Part shown: positions 17,862-27,430 of the stretch, piece by piece | Layout: the number at the start of each line of letters is the position of its first letter | Numbering within the stretch: the stretch's first letter is position 1 | Assembly: GCF_024741795.1 (NCBI RefSeq) | Contig: NZ_CP102950.1 | Location: 3,720,001-3,784,000 of the forward strand | Direction of reading: 5' to 3' | Origin: Arthrobacter sp. CJ23 | GTDB taxonomy: Bacteria > Actinomycetota > Actinomycetes > Actinomycetales > Micrococcaceae | Length of the DNA stretch: 64,000 nt | Position numbers and translations under genes: made by a program | Notes under the pieces: model-generated | Seen by the model: only the letters and a program-made list of their open reading frames with translations | The model's database searches: none | Told to the model about the DNA's origin: nothing

Positions 17862-18773
17862 TCAGCGCTCGCGCTGGGGCTCTCCGGCGACCGTCTTGGC
17901 CGCCTCGACTTCGAGCATCAGGATCCCGCCTTCGTCGACGAGCTTCGGCTGGTACACGTGGGCCTTGCGCTTGTAGCTGAGGTAGGCGATGCAGCCGTTG
18001 GCCGCGGCCATCTTCTCGAGCATGATCTCGGAACCTGGCACCAGCAGCTGGCCGAGGTTCAGCCCCATCGTGTTTTCCTGTGCCACCTCGTCGCCCAAGG
18101 CCGGAGTGTCGCGCAGGTCGATGGCCTGTTTGGCACAGACCCACCGGCCCCAGACGCCCTTGCTCTCCAGGAGGCTGGGCTGCTGGTTGATCGGCACGGT
18201 GGCGGCGAAGTAGCGGGTGTTGAAGCGGCGGTGCGTAAAGTCCGGGCTGAGCCAGTTGACCAGCGGCTTGAGCAGGTCGGTCCGCACGGACAGACCGCGC
18301 TTGGCCAAGACGTCCGTGAACGACTTCTCCTGTGCGGCGACGGCCTCGCGGGCCTTCATCCATTCGTGCGTGGACGTCGCTTCCACCGTGGAGGACTGGT
18401 CCGTCCCGGCCAGCAACACGCCGGTTTCCTCGAACAGCTCGCGGATGGCGCCCACCACGTGGCGGCGGGCGAGCCCGACGTCGGCGGTCCCCAGCGCCTC
18501 GGCCCAATGCTGCGGCGAGGGGCCCAGCCAGCCGACGGCGTCGTCGTCGGACGCCTCCAGGGAGCCGCCCGGGAACGCGAGGACGCCCAACGGCGAGGAG
18601 CCGGGCCGGTAGCCCAGCCACGTCTCCAGGCCGGTGGGCGAGTCCCTCAACAGGACAACAGAAGATGCATAGCGGGCGGCCCTGGGGGTCCGCTCACCGA
18701 GTTGAAGCCAGTTTTGCGCCGCACCTTCCAGTTCAGGAGGGAGGACAAACAGGCGCCGGGCAAGCTGAGGCAA
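17862..18773 (-). CDS. NUDIX hydrolase with expanded NUDIX box
   Basis: A 303-residue NUDIX-superfamily protein hydrolysing a nucleoside-diphosphate-linked substrate, possibly an acyl-CoA or nucleotide sugar. The box is split: GVLAFPGGSLEASDDDAVG is followed by about 25 extra residues before GAIRELFEETGVLL, which keeps the metal-binding RExxEE core. The long insertion is typical of the NUDT7/NUDT19-like group. The remaining C-terminal half (RRFNTRYFAATVP...) is a family extension. It ends the operon DUF4177-RidA-NUDIX. The substrate cannot be assigned. Confidence 0.85.
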   Translation of the reverse strand: MPQLARRLFVLPPELEGAAQNWLQLGERTPRAARYASSVVLLRDSPTGLETWLGYRPGSSPLGVLAFPGGSLEASDDDAVGWLGPSPQHWAEALGTADVGLARRHVVGAIRELFEETGVLLAGTDQSSTVEATSTHEWMKAREAVAAQEKSFTDVLAKRGLSVRTDLLKPLVNWLSPDFTHRRFNTRYFAATVPINQQPSLLESKGVWGRWVCAKQAIDLRDTPALGDEVAQENTMGLNLGQLLVPGSEIMLEKMAAANGCIAYLSYKRKAHVYQPKLVDEGGILMLEVEAAKTVAGEPQRER

Positions 18774-18790
18774 TTGAGTGAACCGGTTCC

Positions 18791-19327
18791 TTAGCTGAAT
18801 TCAGCGATCAGTTCGACCTCTACGGGAGAGTCGAGCGGAAGAACCGACACGCCGACGGCGGAACGGGCGTGCTGCCCGGCCTCACCGAAGACCTGGCCGA
18901 GGAGTTCGGACGCACCGTTGATGACGCCCGGCTGGCCCGTGAAGGAAGGATCGGAGGACACGAAGCCCACCACCTTGACGATGCGCGTGATGCGGTCGAG
19001 GTCGCCGATGACGCTCTTGATGGCGGCCAGCGCGTTGATGGCGCAGACGGCGGCGTAGGCCTTGGCGTCCTCAGGGGACACGGTGGGCTCGTCGGACGTG
19101 CCCTCGGTGCCAGTGGAAACCTTGCCCGAAGCTTCGAGTTTGCCGTTAATAAACGGCAGCTGCCCGGAGGTGTAAACGTGGTTGCCGGAGATGACCGCCG
19201 GCACGTAGGCGGCCACGGGTGCGGCCACCGCCGGAAGGGTCAGTCCGAGCTCGGCAAGACGCTGCTCGACGGCGGAGGCCGGAGCTGCGGATTCCGCGGC
19301 AGCAGTGGTTTCTGCGGGGGTTGTCAT
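18791..19327 (-). CDS. RidA/YjgF-family protein
   Basis: A 178-residue member of the Rid family of enamine/imine deaminases. After an Ala-rich N-terminal tail it shows YVPAVISGNHVYTSGQLPF, then CAINALAAIKSVIGDLDRITRIVKVVGFV, a trimerising fold typical of the longer actinobacterial RidA-like proteins. The arginine that defines active RidA (usually in an RS or R(T/V)T context near the C-terminus) is not where I would expect it, though HARSAVGVSVLP provides an Arg. Hence activity on 2-aminoacrylate is uncertain. It lies between DUF4177 and the NUDIX gene in one operon. Confidence 0.85.
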   Translation of the reverse strand: MTTPAETTAAAESAAPASAVEQRLAELGLTLPAVAAPVAAYVPAVISGNHVYTSGQLPFINGKLEASGKVSTGTEGTSDEPTVSPEDAKAYAAVCAINALAAIKSVIGDLDRITRIVKVVGFVSSDPSFTGQPGVINGASELLGQVFGEAGQHARSAVGVSVLPLDSPVEVELIAEFS

Positions 19328-19329
19328 GG

Positions 19330-19485
19330 TTACTGCTTCTCCCTTTTCAGGTATGCAACGAGGCCTTTTCCGTCCGGTCCGGTGACGACCTGAACCAGCT
19401 CCCAGCCGTCTTCACCCCACTGGTCCAGGATCTGCTTTGTGGCGTGGATAATGAGCGGAATCGTCGCGTACTCCCATTTGGTCAT
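19330..19485 (-). CDS. Small DUF4177-type protein
   Basis: A 51-residue protein starting MTKWEYATIPLIIHATKQIL and containing QWGEDGWELVQVV, the signature of the DUF4177 fold. Its function is unknown. It begins the reverse operon, ends 2 bases before ridA starts, and is divergent from the penicillin-binding-protein gene with a 37-base gap, so both promoters overlap the neighbouring coding ends. Confidence 0.8.
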   Translation of the reverse strand: MTKWEYATIPLIIHATKQILDQWGEDGWELVQVVTGPDGKGLVAYLKREKQ

Positions 19486-19522
19486 GACAGAAAGACTAGC
19501 CCTTGCCGGTAAAGTGGAAAAC

Positions 19523-21811
19523 ATGGCGACTCGTAAGAACCCCATATTCGACACTGCCACAACCCTCGGAAAGATCTTCGGTTTCCTTGGTGTGAGCGCA
19601 ATTTGTGGCGTCCTGGTGGCCGGCCTGCTGGTTCCGGCTGCCGCCGTCTCGGGCAGTGCCGCGAGCGGTTCCATCCAGTTCTTTGACACGCTTCCGGCGG
19701 AGCTCCAGGTGGACCCGCCGAGCCAGAACACCACCATTCTGGCGGCGGATGGCAGCAAGATCGCCTCGATCTACATGGAGAACCGCACCAAGGTTCCGTT
19801 GGACCAGATGAGCCCGTACATCAAGGACGCGGTCATCGCCATCGAGGACAGCCGCTTCTACGATCACGGCGGCATCGACACCACCGGCATCATGCGCGCG
19901 ATCGTCAGCACGGCCCGCGGCAACAAGCAGGGCGCCTCCACCATCACGCAGCAGTACGTCAACAACGTCATCAACGAGTCCCTGGTGGCCGAAGGCAAGG
20001 AAGCCGACGTCCAGCTCAACGGCAGCAAGAGCGTGGGCACCAAGCTGCGTGAAATGAAGCTCGCGATCGCCCTGGAGAAGCAGTTCTCCAAGGAGCAGAT
20101 CCTCGAGGGTTACCTCAACATCGTCTTCTTCAACACGGACGCCTACGGCATCGAAGCCGCAGCCAGGCTGTTCTTCAGCACCACGGCCAAGGACCTCACG
20201 CTGCCCCAGGCGGCCCTCCTTGCCGGCGTGGTCAACAGCCCGTCCTACTACGATCCCATCACCAACCCGGACCACGCCAAGCAGCGGCGCGACCTCGTCC
20301 TGGGCGCCATGCTGACGCAGGGCAAGATCCAGCAGGCCGACTACGATGCCGCAGTGGCCACGCCGGTCACCACGCAGGTCACCAGGCCGCGGCAAGGTTG
20401 CGCCTACGCCACCATGGCACCGTACTTCTGCGACTACGTGCTGCACCTGCTGTTCAACAACCCGGCCTACGGCGCCACGCAGGACGAGCGCACCAAGCGC
20501 ATCATGCGCGGCGGCATGACCATCACCACCACCCTGGATCCGAACGCCCAGAACGTTGCCCAGCAGCAGGTTGACGGCTCCACCGGCGCCAACCCGGACA
20601 AGTGGGGTGCTGCCCTGGTCTCGGTCCAGCCGAACACCGGCAAGATCGTCGCCATGGCGCAGAACACCGTGTGGCTGCCGCAAGAGGGCAAGTTCGACCA
20701 GACGCAGAACTTCAACGTCGACGTGATGGACGCGAACGGCAACGACCTCAACGGCATCGGCGGTTTCCAGCCCGGCTCCACCATGAAGCCCTTCACGTTC
20801 GCCGAGTGGCTGAACGAGGGCAAGTCGATGAACACCAACATCAACGCCGCCACCCGGCGCTATTCGCCGACCTTCCCGTGGCGGAACACCTGCCCTGAGC
20901 CCACCGTCGGCTGGTATGACGGCTCGGTTGCCGGCAGCTTCGACCTGCAGAACTCTGACGAGGGCTACTACCGGAACATGACCGTGCTGTACGGCCTCAT
21001 GAACTCCATCAACACCGCCACCTTCGCCTCGGCCTCCCAGGTTGACCTCTGCGGCATCCAGAAGATCGTGGACGCCACCGGCATCCACGCCGGCAACCCG
21101 GCCAAGAACCCGGACACCGGCGCAGTCATCCTCGACGCGTCCGGGGCTGTCGACGATCCGAACCCCAAGGTCAAGATGACCACCCTGGCCAACCTGATCG
21201 GTTCCACGCAGACCGCTCCGCTGACCATGGCCAGCGCCTTCGCAACGTTCGCCAATGACGGCAAGTACTGCGAGCCGATCGCCATCACCGCCGTCACGGA
21301 CCAGTCCGGCGCCACGCTGCCGGCCCAGTCGTCCAGCTGCCGCGACGCCGTCAAGCCCGAGGTCGCACGCGGCGTTGCCTACGCCATGCAGGAAGTCCTC
21401 AACGGCGGTTCCGGTTCCTTGATCCGGCCGGCACTGAGCACCAAGAACAACTTCCCGGTGGCTGCCAAGACCGGTACCAACGACAACAACAGCTCCACCT
21501 GGGTTGTCGGCTACACCACCGGCCTGGCCACGGCCACGTGGTTCGGTGACCCCCTGGGCAACCAGCAGCGCTTCGGCCGCAACCTCACGGTCAACGGCAC
21601 CTTCTACAAGAGCATCGACGGTTACATGATCGCCGGCCCGCAGTTCACCAGGTTCATGTCCGCCATTGCCCCGGCGTACGGCACCAACCCGTTCCCGGCA
21701 CCTCCGGCGAACCTGCTCGGCACGCCCACCACCACAAAGCCCGCGACGCCCAGCCCGGCGCCGTCCACCGCGCCCACCACGCCCGGGAACGGCGAGAAGA
21801 AGAACGGCTAG
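19523..21811 (+). CDS. Class A penicillin-binding protein (transglycosylase/transpeptidase)
   Basis: Bifunctional peptidoglycan synthase, 762 residues. One N-terminal membrane anchor (about 15-40) precedes a GT51 glycosyltransferase domain with catalytic Glu in AIEDSRFYDHGG (about residue 108) and QGASTITQQYVNN. The transpeptidase domain has the acylated serine in QPGSTMKPF (about 418), an SIN motif (YGLMNSINTATF) and KTG in AAKTGTNDNN (about 648). A Pro/Thr-rich C-terminal tail of about 40 residues is wall-exposed. ATG 19523 follows GTGGAAAAC. All catalytic motifs are intact. The metallophosphoesterase gene follows after 7 bases and is likely co-transcribed. Confidence 0.95.
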   Translation: MATRKNPIFDTATTLGKIFGFLGVSAICGVLVAGLLVPAAAVSGSAASGSIQFFDTLPAELQVDPPSQNTTILAADGSKIASIYMENRTKVPLDQMSPYIKDAVIAIEDSRFYDHGGIDTTGIMRAIVSTARGNKQGASTITQQYVNNVINESLVAEGKEADVQLNGSKSVGTKLREMKLAIALEKQFSKEQILEGYLNIVFFNTDAYGIEAAARLFFSTTAKDLTLPQAALLAGVVNSPSYYDPITNPDHAKQRRDLVLGAMLTQGKIQQADYDAAVATPVTTQVTRPRQGCAYATMAPYFCDYVLHLLFNNPAYGATQDERTKRIMRGGMTITTTLDPNAQNVAQQQVDGSTGANPDKWGAALVSVQPNTGKIVAMAQNTVWLPQEGKFDQTQNFNVDVMDANGNDLNGIGGFQPGSTMKPFTFAEWLNEGKSMNTNINAATRRYSPTFPWRNTCPEPTVGWYDGSVAGSFDLQNSDEGYYRNMTVLYGLMNSINTATFASASQVDLCGIQKIVDATGIHAGNPAKNPDTGAVILDASGAVDDPNPKVKMTTLANLIGSTQTAPLTMASAFATFANDGKYCEPIAITAVTDQSGATLPAQSSSCRDAVKPEVARGVAYAMQEVLNGGSGSLIRPALSTKNNFPVAAKTGTNDNNSSTWVVGYTTGLATATWFGDPLGNQQRFGRNLTVNGTFYKSIDGYMIAGPQFTRFMSAIAPAYGTNPFPAPPANLLGTPTTTKPATPSPAPSTAPTTPGNGEKKNG

Positions 21812-21818
21812 AAGGCCT

Positions 21819-22766
21819 GTGAGCGTCACGAACACCTTGGCAAGCCGCGTCCGGAGCATCGGGCGCGGCTTCGCCGTTACCGCGGCCCTGGGGGCTACTG
21901 CGGGGGCGGCGGCCGCCGCCTACGGCCTGTGGGAGAAGGAGCAGTTCGGCGTCCGCGAGGAGTCCCTGCCGATCCTGCCGGAGGGCTCGGCCCCGTTCCG
22001 CGTGCTGCACCTGAGCGACATCCACTTTGTACCCGGCCAGCACCGGAAGGCCGCCTGGCTCGAGTCCCTGGCCGGGCTTCAGCCGGACCTTGTGGTCAAC
22101 ACGGGCGACAACCTCAGCCACGCACATGCCATCGATCCTCTGCTGGCTGCCCTGCGTCCGCTGCTGGAGTTCCCGGGCGTCTTCGTGCCGGGCTCCAACG
22201 ACTACTTCGCACCGCGCCTCAAGAACCCGGCAACGTATTTCCTGGGCCCGTCCAAGCTCAAGCGGGATGCACAGGCGCTGGACTGGCCGCGGCTGCGCTC
22301 CGGCTTCGGCATGTCCGGCTGGGTGGATCTCACCAACCGCTGCCAGTCCGTGGTCCATAACGGCATTCGCTTCGACTTCTCCGGCGTCGACGATCCGCAC
22401 CTCAACCGGGAACGCTACGCCGGCTGGCCGCGCGGCACAGCGGACCAGGATTCACGTCCGCACCTTCGCGTCGCCGCCATCCACGCGCCCTACCAGCGCG
22501 TCCTGGACCACTTCACAGAGGACGCCGCGGACCTCATCCTGGCCGGCCACACCCATGGCGGGCAGATCTGCATCCCCGGCTACGGCGCCCTCGTCTCCAA
22601 CTGCGATCTCCCCACCTGGCGGGCCAAGGGCCTGCACGATTGGGAAAGCAAGGGACGCACGACGCCGGTCAACGTCTCGGGCGGGATCGGCACCTCACGC
22701 TTCGCCCCGGTCCGCATCGCGTGCCGGCCCGAGGCCGTGCTGCTGACGCTGACCGCCCGCGCGTAG
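21819..22766 (+). CDS. Calcineurin-like metallophosphoesterase, membrane-anchored
   Basis: A 315-residue phosphoesterase of the YkuE type. An N-terminal hydrophobic segment (FAVTAALGATAGAAAAAYGL) is followed by metal-binding motifs HLSDIHF, NTGDN, PGSNDYF and GHTHGGQI. The usual GNHD is SND here, as in this subfamily. GTG 21819 lies 7 bases after the penicillin-binding protein stop, and the reading frame continues upstream only inside that gene. The placement next to a cell-wall synthase suggests action at the envelope, but the substrate is unknown. Confidence 0.88.
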   Translation: MSVTNTLASRVRSIGRGFAVTAALGATAGAAAAAYGLWEKEQFGVREESLPILPEGSAPFRVLHLSDIHFVPGQHRKAAWLESLAGLQPDLVVNTGDNLSHAHAIDPLLAALRPLLEFPGVFVPGSNDYFAPRLKNPATYFLGPSKLKRDAQALDWPRLRSGFGMSGWVDLTNRCQSVVHNGIRFDFSGVDDPHLNRERYAGWPRGTADQDSRPHLRVAAIHAPYQRVLDHFTEDAADLILAGHTHGGQICIPGYGALVSNCDLPTWRAKGLHDWESKGRTTPVNVSGGIGTSRFAPVRIACRPEAVLLTLTARA

Positions 22767-22882
22767 GACTCTCCAACGCCCTACGTTTCCCGGCGCCCGA
22801 CTCTGATTACGAAACGCAATATCTGGTAGAACATTTCACCGACGCCGCTATGCCCTGTGAACCCCGTCACCCCATGGCATAG

Positions 22883-22905
22883 GGTAGTTGCTACGGGAAA
22901 CTACC
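22883..22905 (+). promoter_or_regulatory. Hairpin in the leader of the ABC exporter operon
   Basis: GGTAGTT (22883-22889) pairs with AACTACC (22899-22905). It lies about 40 bases before the first exporter start and is a possible operator or leader hairpin. No -10/-35 pair is obvious. Confidence 0.35.
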
Positions 22906-22943
22906 TCCGCACCGTCTGAAGATCCAGCTGTTGAGAAGCGGGC

Positions 22944-24758
22944 ATGTCCAAGCAAACATCATTCTTCACCTCCGTCGGCCGCCTCTACCCTCATGTGCGG
23001 CCCATCCTCCCCCGGCTGTTCATGGGCCTTGTCTGCGCCCTGCTGGCCAGCATCGTGGCCCTGGCCATCCCGCAGGTGCTGCGGGTCCTGATCAACGATT
23101 CGCTCCGCCCCGGCGGTGCCACGGACGCCGTCTGGGCCGCCGCCGTCGTGATCCTCCTCCTCGGCCTCGCCGAGGCAGGCCTGGTGGCGCTGCGCCGCCA
23201 GTTCGTCATCAACCCGGCCACCACGGTGGAAACCAGGATGCGCGTCTCGCTCTACGGCCACCTGCAGGACCTCACCGTGTCCTTCCACGACCGCTGGGGT
23301 TCCGGGCAGCTGCTCTCGCGCGCCATGAGCGATCTCGCGTTCCTGCGCCGCTGGATGGCCTTCGGCGCCATCATGCTGGTGGTCACCACCCTGACCGTGG
23401 CGATCGGCGTGGTGGTGATGTTCTCCATGAGCTGGCAGCTGGCGCTGATCTTCCTCGCCGCCGCCGTGCCGATCATGGTCTACTCGTTCCGTTTCCGCCG
23501 CCGCTTCAGCCAGGTGGCGCGGCTCAGCCAGGACCAGGCCGGCGACCTGGCTACCACGGTGGAGGAATCCGTCCACGGCATCCGCGTGCTCAAGGCCTTC
23601 GGCCGCAGCCGCGAAGCGCTGGAGAACTTCAACGGGCAGGCCGAGGAACTGCGGCAGACAGAAATCACCAAGGCCAAGCAGCAGGCCAGCTTCACGCTGG
23701 TGGTGACGCTGCTGCCGGAACTCGCGCTCGGCGTCGGGCTGGTGGTGGGCATCATGCTCGCGGCCAGCGGACAGCTGAGCATCGGCGCGCTGGTGGCGTT
23801 CTTCGCCACGGCGGCCGTAGTGGCGGCGCCGGTCGAATTCTCCGGCATGCTCCTGGCCATGGCCCTCACCGCCAAGACCGCCCTGGACCGGCATTTCGAG
23901 GTCATGGACTCCGCCAACACCATCACCAGCCCGGAGCTTCCCGCGCGGCCCGCGGCTGTGCAGGGCGCCCTGAGCTTCAACGGCGCCGGATTCGGCTTCG
24001 ACGACGGCGGCCGGCTGCTGGAGGACATCACCCTGGACATCCGGCCGGGCGAGACCATGGCCCTGGTGGGCATCACGGGCAGCGGCAAGAGTGCGCTCCT
24101 GCAGCTTGTCCCCCGCCTGTACGACGTCACGGAGGGTTCCGTGACCATCGACGGCACCGACGTCCGCGACTTCGCCCTGGATGAGCTCCGCACCGTTGTG
24201 GCGGTCGCGTTCGAGGACACCACGCTGTTCTCCAGTTCGGTCCGGGACAATGTGCTGCTCGGCGCCCCGGACCCCAGCGACGCCGCCCTGGACGAGGCGC
24301 TCGACGTCGCCCAGGCGCACTTCGCGTACTCGCTGCCCGACGGAGTGGACACCTTGATCGGAGAGGAGGGCCTCAGCCTGTCCGGCGGCCAGCGCCAGCG
24401 CATCGCCCTGGCCCGGGCCATCGCGGCCAAGCCCAAGGTGCTGGTCCTGGACGATCCGCTGTCCGCGCTGGACGTCAACACCGAGGAACTGGTCGAGGCC
24501 CGGCTCCGCGTGGTGCTGCGGGACACCACCACGCTGATCGTGGCGCACCGGCCCTCCACCGTGGCTCTCGCGGACCGCGTGGCCCTGCTCGAGGACGGCA
24601 GGATCAGCGCCGTCGGGACCCACACGGAACTGCTGGCCGGGAACGACCATTACCGCTATGTGATCGCCAGCCTGGACACGGACCCCAAGGACCTGGACAG
24701 TGATCTCGACACCGAGCTGCACGAGCTGGAAGCCGACGCCAAGGAGGCCCGCCGATGA
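22944..24758 (+). CDS. ABC exporter, subunit with degenerate Walker B
   Basis: A 604-residue half-transporter with six membrane helices (about 15-310) and an ATPase domain. Walker A is [12 protein letters not shown] (about 375), the signature [12 protein letters not shown] (about 478) and the H-loop IVAHRPST. In Walker B ([12 protein letters not shown], about 501) aspartate replaces the catalytic glutamate. It overlaps the next gene by ATGA and surely forms a heterodimer with it, as in TM287/288-type exporters. Its own Walker motifs make the degenerate ATP site and its LSGGQ completes the active one. The cargo is unknown (lipid or drug). Confidence 0.92.
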   Translation: MSKQTSFFTSVGRLYPHVRPILPRLFMGLVCALLASIVALAIPQVLRVLINDSLRPGGATDAVWAAAVVILLLGLAEAGLVALRRQFVINPATTVETRMRVSLYGHLQDLTVSFHDRWGSGQLLSRAMSDLAFLRRWMAFGAIMLVVTTLTVAIGVVVMFSMSWQLALIFLAAAVPIMVYSFRFRRRFSQVARLSQDQAGDLATTVEESVHGIRVLKAFGRSREALENFNGQAEELRQTEITKAKQQASFTLVVTLLPELALGVGLVVGIMLAASGQLSIGALVAFFATAAVVAAPVEFSGMLLAMALTAKTALDRHFEVMDSANTITSPELPARPAAVQGALSFNGAGFGFDDGGRLLEDITLDIRPGETMALVGITGSGKSALLQLVPRLYDVTEGSVTIDGTDVRDFALDELRTVVAVAFEDTTLFSSSVRDNVLLGAPDPSDAALDEALDVAQAHFAYSLPDGVDTLIGEEGLSLSGGQRQRIALARAIAAKPKVLVLDDPLSALDVNTEELVEARLRVVLRDTTTLIVAHRPSTVALADRVALLEDGRISAVGTHTELLAGNDHYRYVIASLDTDPKDLDSDLDTELHELEADAKEARR

Positions 24759-26587
24759 GCACGACCGCATTCGGAACCGCCGATGAAGACAACGCCCACC
24801 TCACCCGCGCGGACAGCAAAGCCGTACGACGCCGGTCGCTCGCCCTGCTGGCCTCGCTGATCCGCCCCGTGCGGCTGAGGTTCTGGCTGACCATCGGCAT
24901 GGTGGTGGTCTCGCAGCTCACCCGCGTGGCCGGGCCCGCCCTGATCGCCTTCGGCATAGACCATGCCCTGCCCGCGCTCCAGGCCGGCGACAACGCGCCG
25001 CTGGTCCTCGGCGGCGTGCTATACCTGGCGGCGGCCATCGCCACCGCCGCCACCACGGCCCTGTATGTGACCTCCACGGCGCGCCTGAGCCAGGCCATGC
25101 TGCTGGACCTGCGGCTCCGGGTCTTCCGCCACACCCAGCGGCTGAGCCTGGAGTTCCACGAAAAGTACACCTCCGGGCGCATCATCGCCCGGCAGACCTC
25201 GGACCTTGAGGCCCTGCGCGAGCTGCTCGATTCCGGCGTGAGCTCCCTGGCCTCCGGGCTGCTGTTCATGGTGTTCACCGCCGTCACGGTGTTCATCCTG
25301 GACTGGCGCACCGGGTTGGTCATGCTCTGCGCCGGCGTCCCCATGTTCTTCCTGGCCCGCTGGTACCAGAAGCATTCCCAGATCGCCTTCCGCGAGTCCC
25401 GGGTGGTCTCGGCGCGGCTGATCGTCCACTTCGTGGAGACCATGACCGGCATCCGCGCCGTGAAGGCCTTCCGCAAGGAACGCGAAAACGCCGCGCGCTA
25501 CGGGCAGCTCTCGGAGGACTACCGGAAGAACACGGTCCGGTCCATCAACCTCAACGGCGTCTTCCAGCCGGGGCTGGTGCTGATCGGCAACGTGTGCGTG
25601 GCCGTGGTGCTCCTGCTGGGCGGCTTCCGGGTGCTCTCCGGCGGGCTGGCCGTGGGCGTGCTGCTGGCCCTCATCCTGTCCACCAAGCGCTTCTTCCAGC
25701 CGGTGGACCAGATGGCCATGTTCTACAACTCCTTCCAGAGCGCCCAGGCGGCGCTGGAGAAGGTCTCGGGGCTGCTGCAGGAGGTTCCCACCGTGCGCCC
25801 GCCCAGGAACCCCGTGGCCCTCAGGAATCCGCGGGGCAAGATCGAATTCCGCGGCGTCGAGTTCGGCTACGGTGACGGCCGCCTGGTGGTCCCGCACCTG
25901 GACCTGCACATCCCGGCAGGCCAGACCGTGGCCCTGGTGGGCCAGACGGGCGCCGGCAAGTCGACGCTCGCCAAGCTCGTGGCCCGCTTCTACGATGTCA
26001 CCTCGGGTTCCCTGGCGCTCGACGGCGTGGACCTGCGGCAACTCTCGACGACGGACCTGCGCCGCGCGGTGGTGATGGTCACCCAAGAGGCGTTCCTGTT
26101 CAGCGGTTCCGTGGCGGACAACATCGCCCTCGGCCGGCCGGAGGCATCGCGTGAGGAGATCGAGGCCGCCGCCCGCGCCGTGGGCGCCCACGAGTTCATC
26201 TCGGCGCTGCCCGAAGGCTACGACACGGACGTCAACAAGCGCGGCGGCCGGGTTTCCGCCGGCCAGCGGCAACTGATCGGCTTTGCCCGGGCGTTCCTGG
26301 CGGCTCCGGCGGTGCTGATCCTGGACGAGGCGACGTCCTCCCTGGACATCCCCTCGGAGCGGATGGTCCAGTCCGGCCTGGCGAGGCTTCTGGAGGGCTC
26401 CGCCTCCTCCGACGCCGGGCGCACGGCCATCATCATCGCGCACCGCCTCTCCACGGTGGAGACGGCGGATAGGGTCCTGGTGGTGCACGACGGCCGCGTG
26501 GTGGAGGACGGCACGCCGGCGGAACTGATCAGCGGCGGGGGCAGGTTCGCCCGGCTGCACGGGGCCTGGCGCGATTCACTCGTCTGA
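24755..26587 (+). CDS. ABC exporter, catalytic partner subunit
   Basis: A 610-residue half-transporter. It has six membrane helices, Walker [13 protein letters not shown] (about 396) and a Walker B with the catalytic glutamate ([12 protein letters not shown], about 522). The signature motif is changed to [12 protein letters not shown] (about 499) in place of LSGGQ. This is the exact complement of the defects in the upstream subunit, so a single consensus ATP site forms in the pair. Translation is probably coupled through the ATGA overlap. Confidence 0.93.
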   Translation: MSTTAFGTADEDNAHLTRADSKAVRRRSLALLASLIRPVRLRFWLTIGMVVVSQLTRVAGPALIAFGIDHALPALQAGDNAPLVLGGVLYLAAAIATAATTALYVTSTARLSQAMLLDLRLRVFRHTQRLSLEFHEKYTSGRIIARQTSDLEALRELLDSGVSSLASGLLFMVFTAVTVFILDWRTGLVMLCAGVPMFFLARWYQKHSQIAFRESRVVSARLIVHFVETMTGIRAVKAFRKERENAARYGQLSEDYRKNTVRSINLNGVFQPGLVLIGNVCVAVVLLLGGFRVLSGGLAVGVLLALILSTKRFFQPVDQMAMFYNSFQSAQAALEKVSGLLQEVPTVRPPRNPVALRNPRGKIEFRGVEFGYGDGRLVVPHLDLHIPAGQTVALVGQTGAGKSTLAKLVARFYDVTSGSLALDGVDLRQLSTTDLRRAVVMVTQEAFLFSGSVADNIALGRPEASREEIEAAARAVGAHEFISALPEGYDTDVNKRGGRVSAGQRQLIGFARAFLAAPAVLILDEATSSLDIPSERMVQSGLARLLEGSASSDAGRTAIIIAHRLSTVETADRVLVVHDGRVVEDGTPAELISGGGRFARLHGAWRDSLV

Positions 26588-26687
26588 GGGATGGCGCCGG
26601 CGGGCCGGATGTGAGCAGCGACACTCTCCTCGATTTCGCATCACGGGCCGTTTCAGCTATTCTTGAACAGTTGCTTTCGCAGCGGAT

Positions 26688-26764
<77 letters not shown>

Positions 26765-26765
26765 A

Positions 26766-26801
26766 AGAAAGAGGGTCTTCCATTTTGGAAGGCCCTCTTT
26801 T
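26766..26801 (+). terminator. Terminator of the tRNA-Pro gene
   Basis: AGAGGGTCTTCC pairs with GGAAGGCCCTCT around ATTTT, followed by TTTT, starting just after the CCA end. Confidence 0.88.
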
Positions 26802-26942
26802 GCATGCCCTGTGAGGTCAGGGGCCACCGTGGGCCCACCCTTCGCACGGCCGGCTGGCCACGGTTGTCCAGGGCCACCGGTCAAGGACCCCCAGCCACAG
26901 AACCCCATGTCAAGCGGATCTGACAAGCCCGTCGAGCATGAA

Positions 26943-26981
26943 GAAACCCCAGGACATTGCTTGTCAATGTCCTGGGGTTTC
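26943..26981. terminator. Two-way terminator downstream of the peptide gene
   Basis: A perfect 17-bp stem (GAAACCCCAGGACATTG with CAATGTCCTGGGGTTTC), loop CTTGT, with T-rich flanks on both strands. It lies 57 bases beyond the stop of the IGNWPDPM peptide gene. The rest of 26802-27038 shows nothing else. Confidence 0.85.
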
Positions 26982-27038
26982 TTTCAAAACTTGTAATTCA
27001 TCCGGTCCGCCTCTGTGGAGGCAACCCCGGGGAATTGC

Positions 27039-27302
27039 TTACATCGGGTCCGGCCAGTTACCGATCCCGGAGTTGGTGGAGCTCATCGGGTCCGGCCAGT
27101 TGCCGATGGCGCTGCTGGAGCGCATGGGATCAGGCCAGTTGCCAATGGCATTGCTGACCCGCATGGGATCAGGCCAGTTGCCGATAGCAACCACACTGCT
27201 GACAACATTTGCGACGGGGGCTGCGGACACAACGGCCGGAGCCGCCGCGGAGAATGCAAGCGCGCCAGCCAAGGCGACGGACGCTGCGATCTTCTTGAAC
27301 AT
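27039..27302 (-). CDS. Secreted repeat peptide precursor (four IGNWPDPM copies), putative pheromone
   Basis: An 87-residue protein I do not recognise. It starts at ATG 27302 behind GAGGAAAATC. A Sec signal peptide (MFKKIAASVALAGALAFSAA...) has likely cleavage near VSA-AP (residues 26-28). The mature part is almost only repeats: IGNWPDPM at residues 40-47, 53-60, 66-73 and 80-87, the last ending the protein, separated by RVSNA, RSSSA and SSTNSG. This layout recalls multi-copy pheromone precursors. The copies differ in DNA only at silent positions. It is divergent from an HTH-TPR regulator across 128 bases. The signalling role is inference from layout. Confidence 0.85.
   Translation of the reverse strand: MFKKIAASVALAGALAFSAAAPAVVSAAPVANVVSSVVAIGNWPDPMRVSNAIGNWPDPMRSSSAIGNWPDPMSSTNSGIGNWPDPM
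27042..27185 (-). repeat. Four-copy octapeptide-coding repeat
   Basis: Units of 24 bases at 27162-27185, 27123-27146, 27084-27107 and 27042-27065, at periods of 39, 39 and 42 bases. Copies 1 and 2 share one codon set (CCT GAT CCC) and copies 3 and 4 another (CCG GAC CCG); every difference is silent. Confidence 0.92.
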
Positions 27303-27346
27303 GATTTTCCTCAATGCGAGTCGGATTCGTTACTGAAAGTGGCGCG

Positions 27347-27393
27347 GTCCCTGTTGACATACATTGTAAAATGTTTTCCACAGGGACTGTCAA
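27347..27393. promoter_or_regulatory. Shared operator/promoter between peptide gene and regulator
   Basis: GTCCCTGT (27347-27354) and ACAGGGAC (27380-27387) form a perfect inverted repeat. Centred on almost the same point is ACATT-GTAA-AATGT (27361-27374). On the reverse strand TTGACA (27393-27388) and TACAAT (27368-27363), 19 bases apart, make a plausible promoter for the peptide gene that the dyad would overlap. This is a likely binding site for the divergent regulator. Confidence 0.6.
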
Positions 27394-27430
27394 GGTCTTG
27401 GCTTTAAAGACTCGATTTCAGGAGGCATCC

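Noticed and set aside
26943..27200. Short regular repeats near 27.1 kb as a CRISPR array
   Set aside because: The 24-base units at 39-42-base steps are in frame, encode an identical octapeptide and have no spacer of CRISPR size or cas genes nearby.
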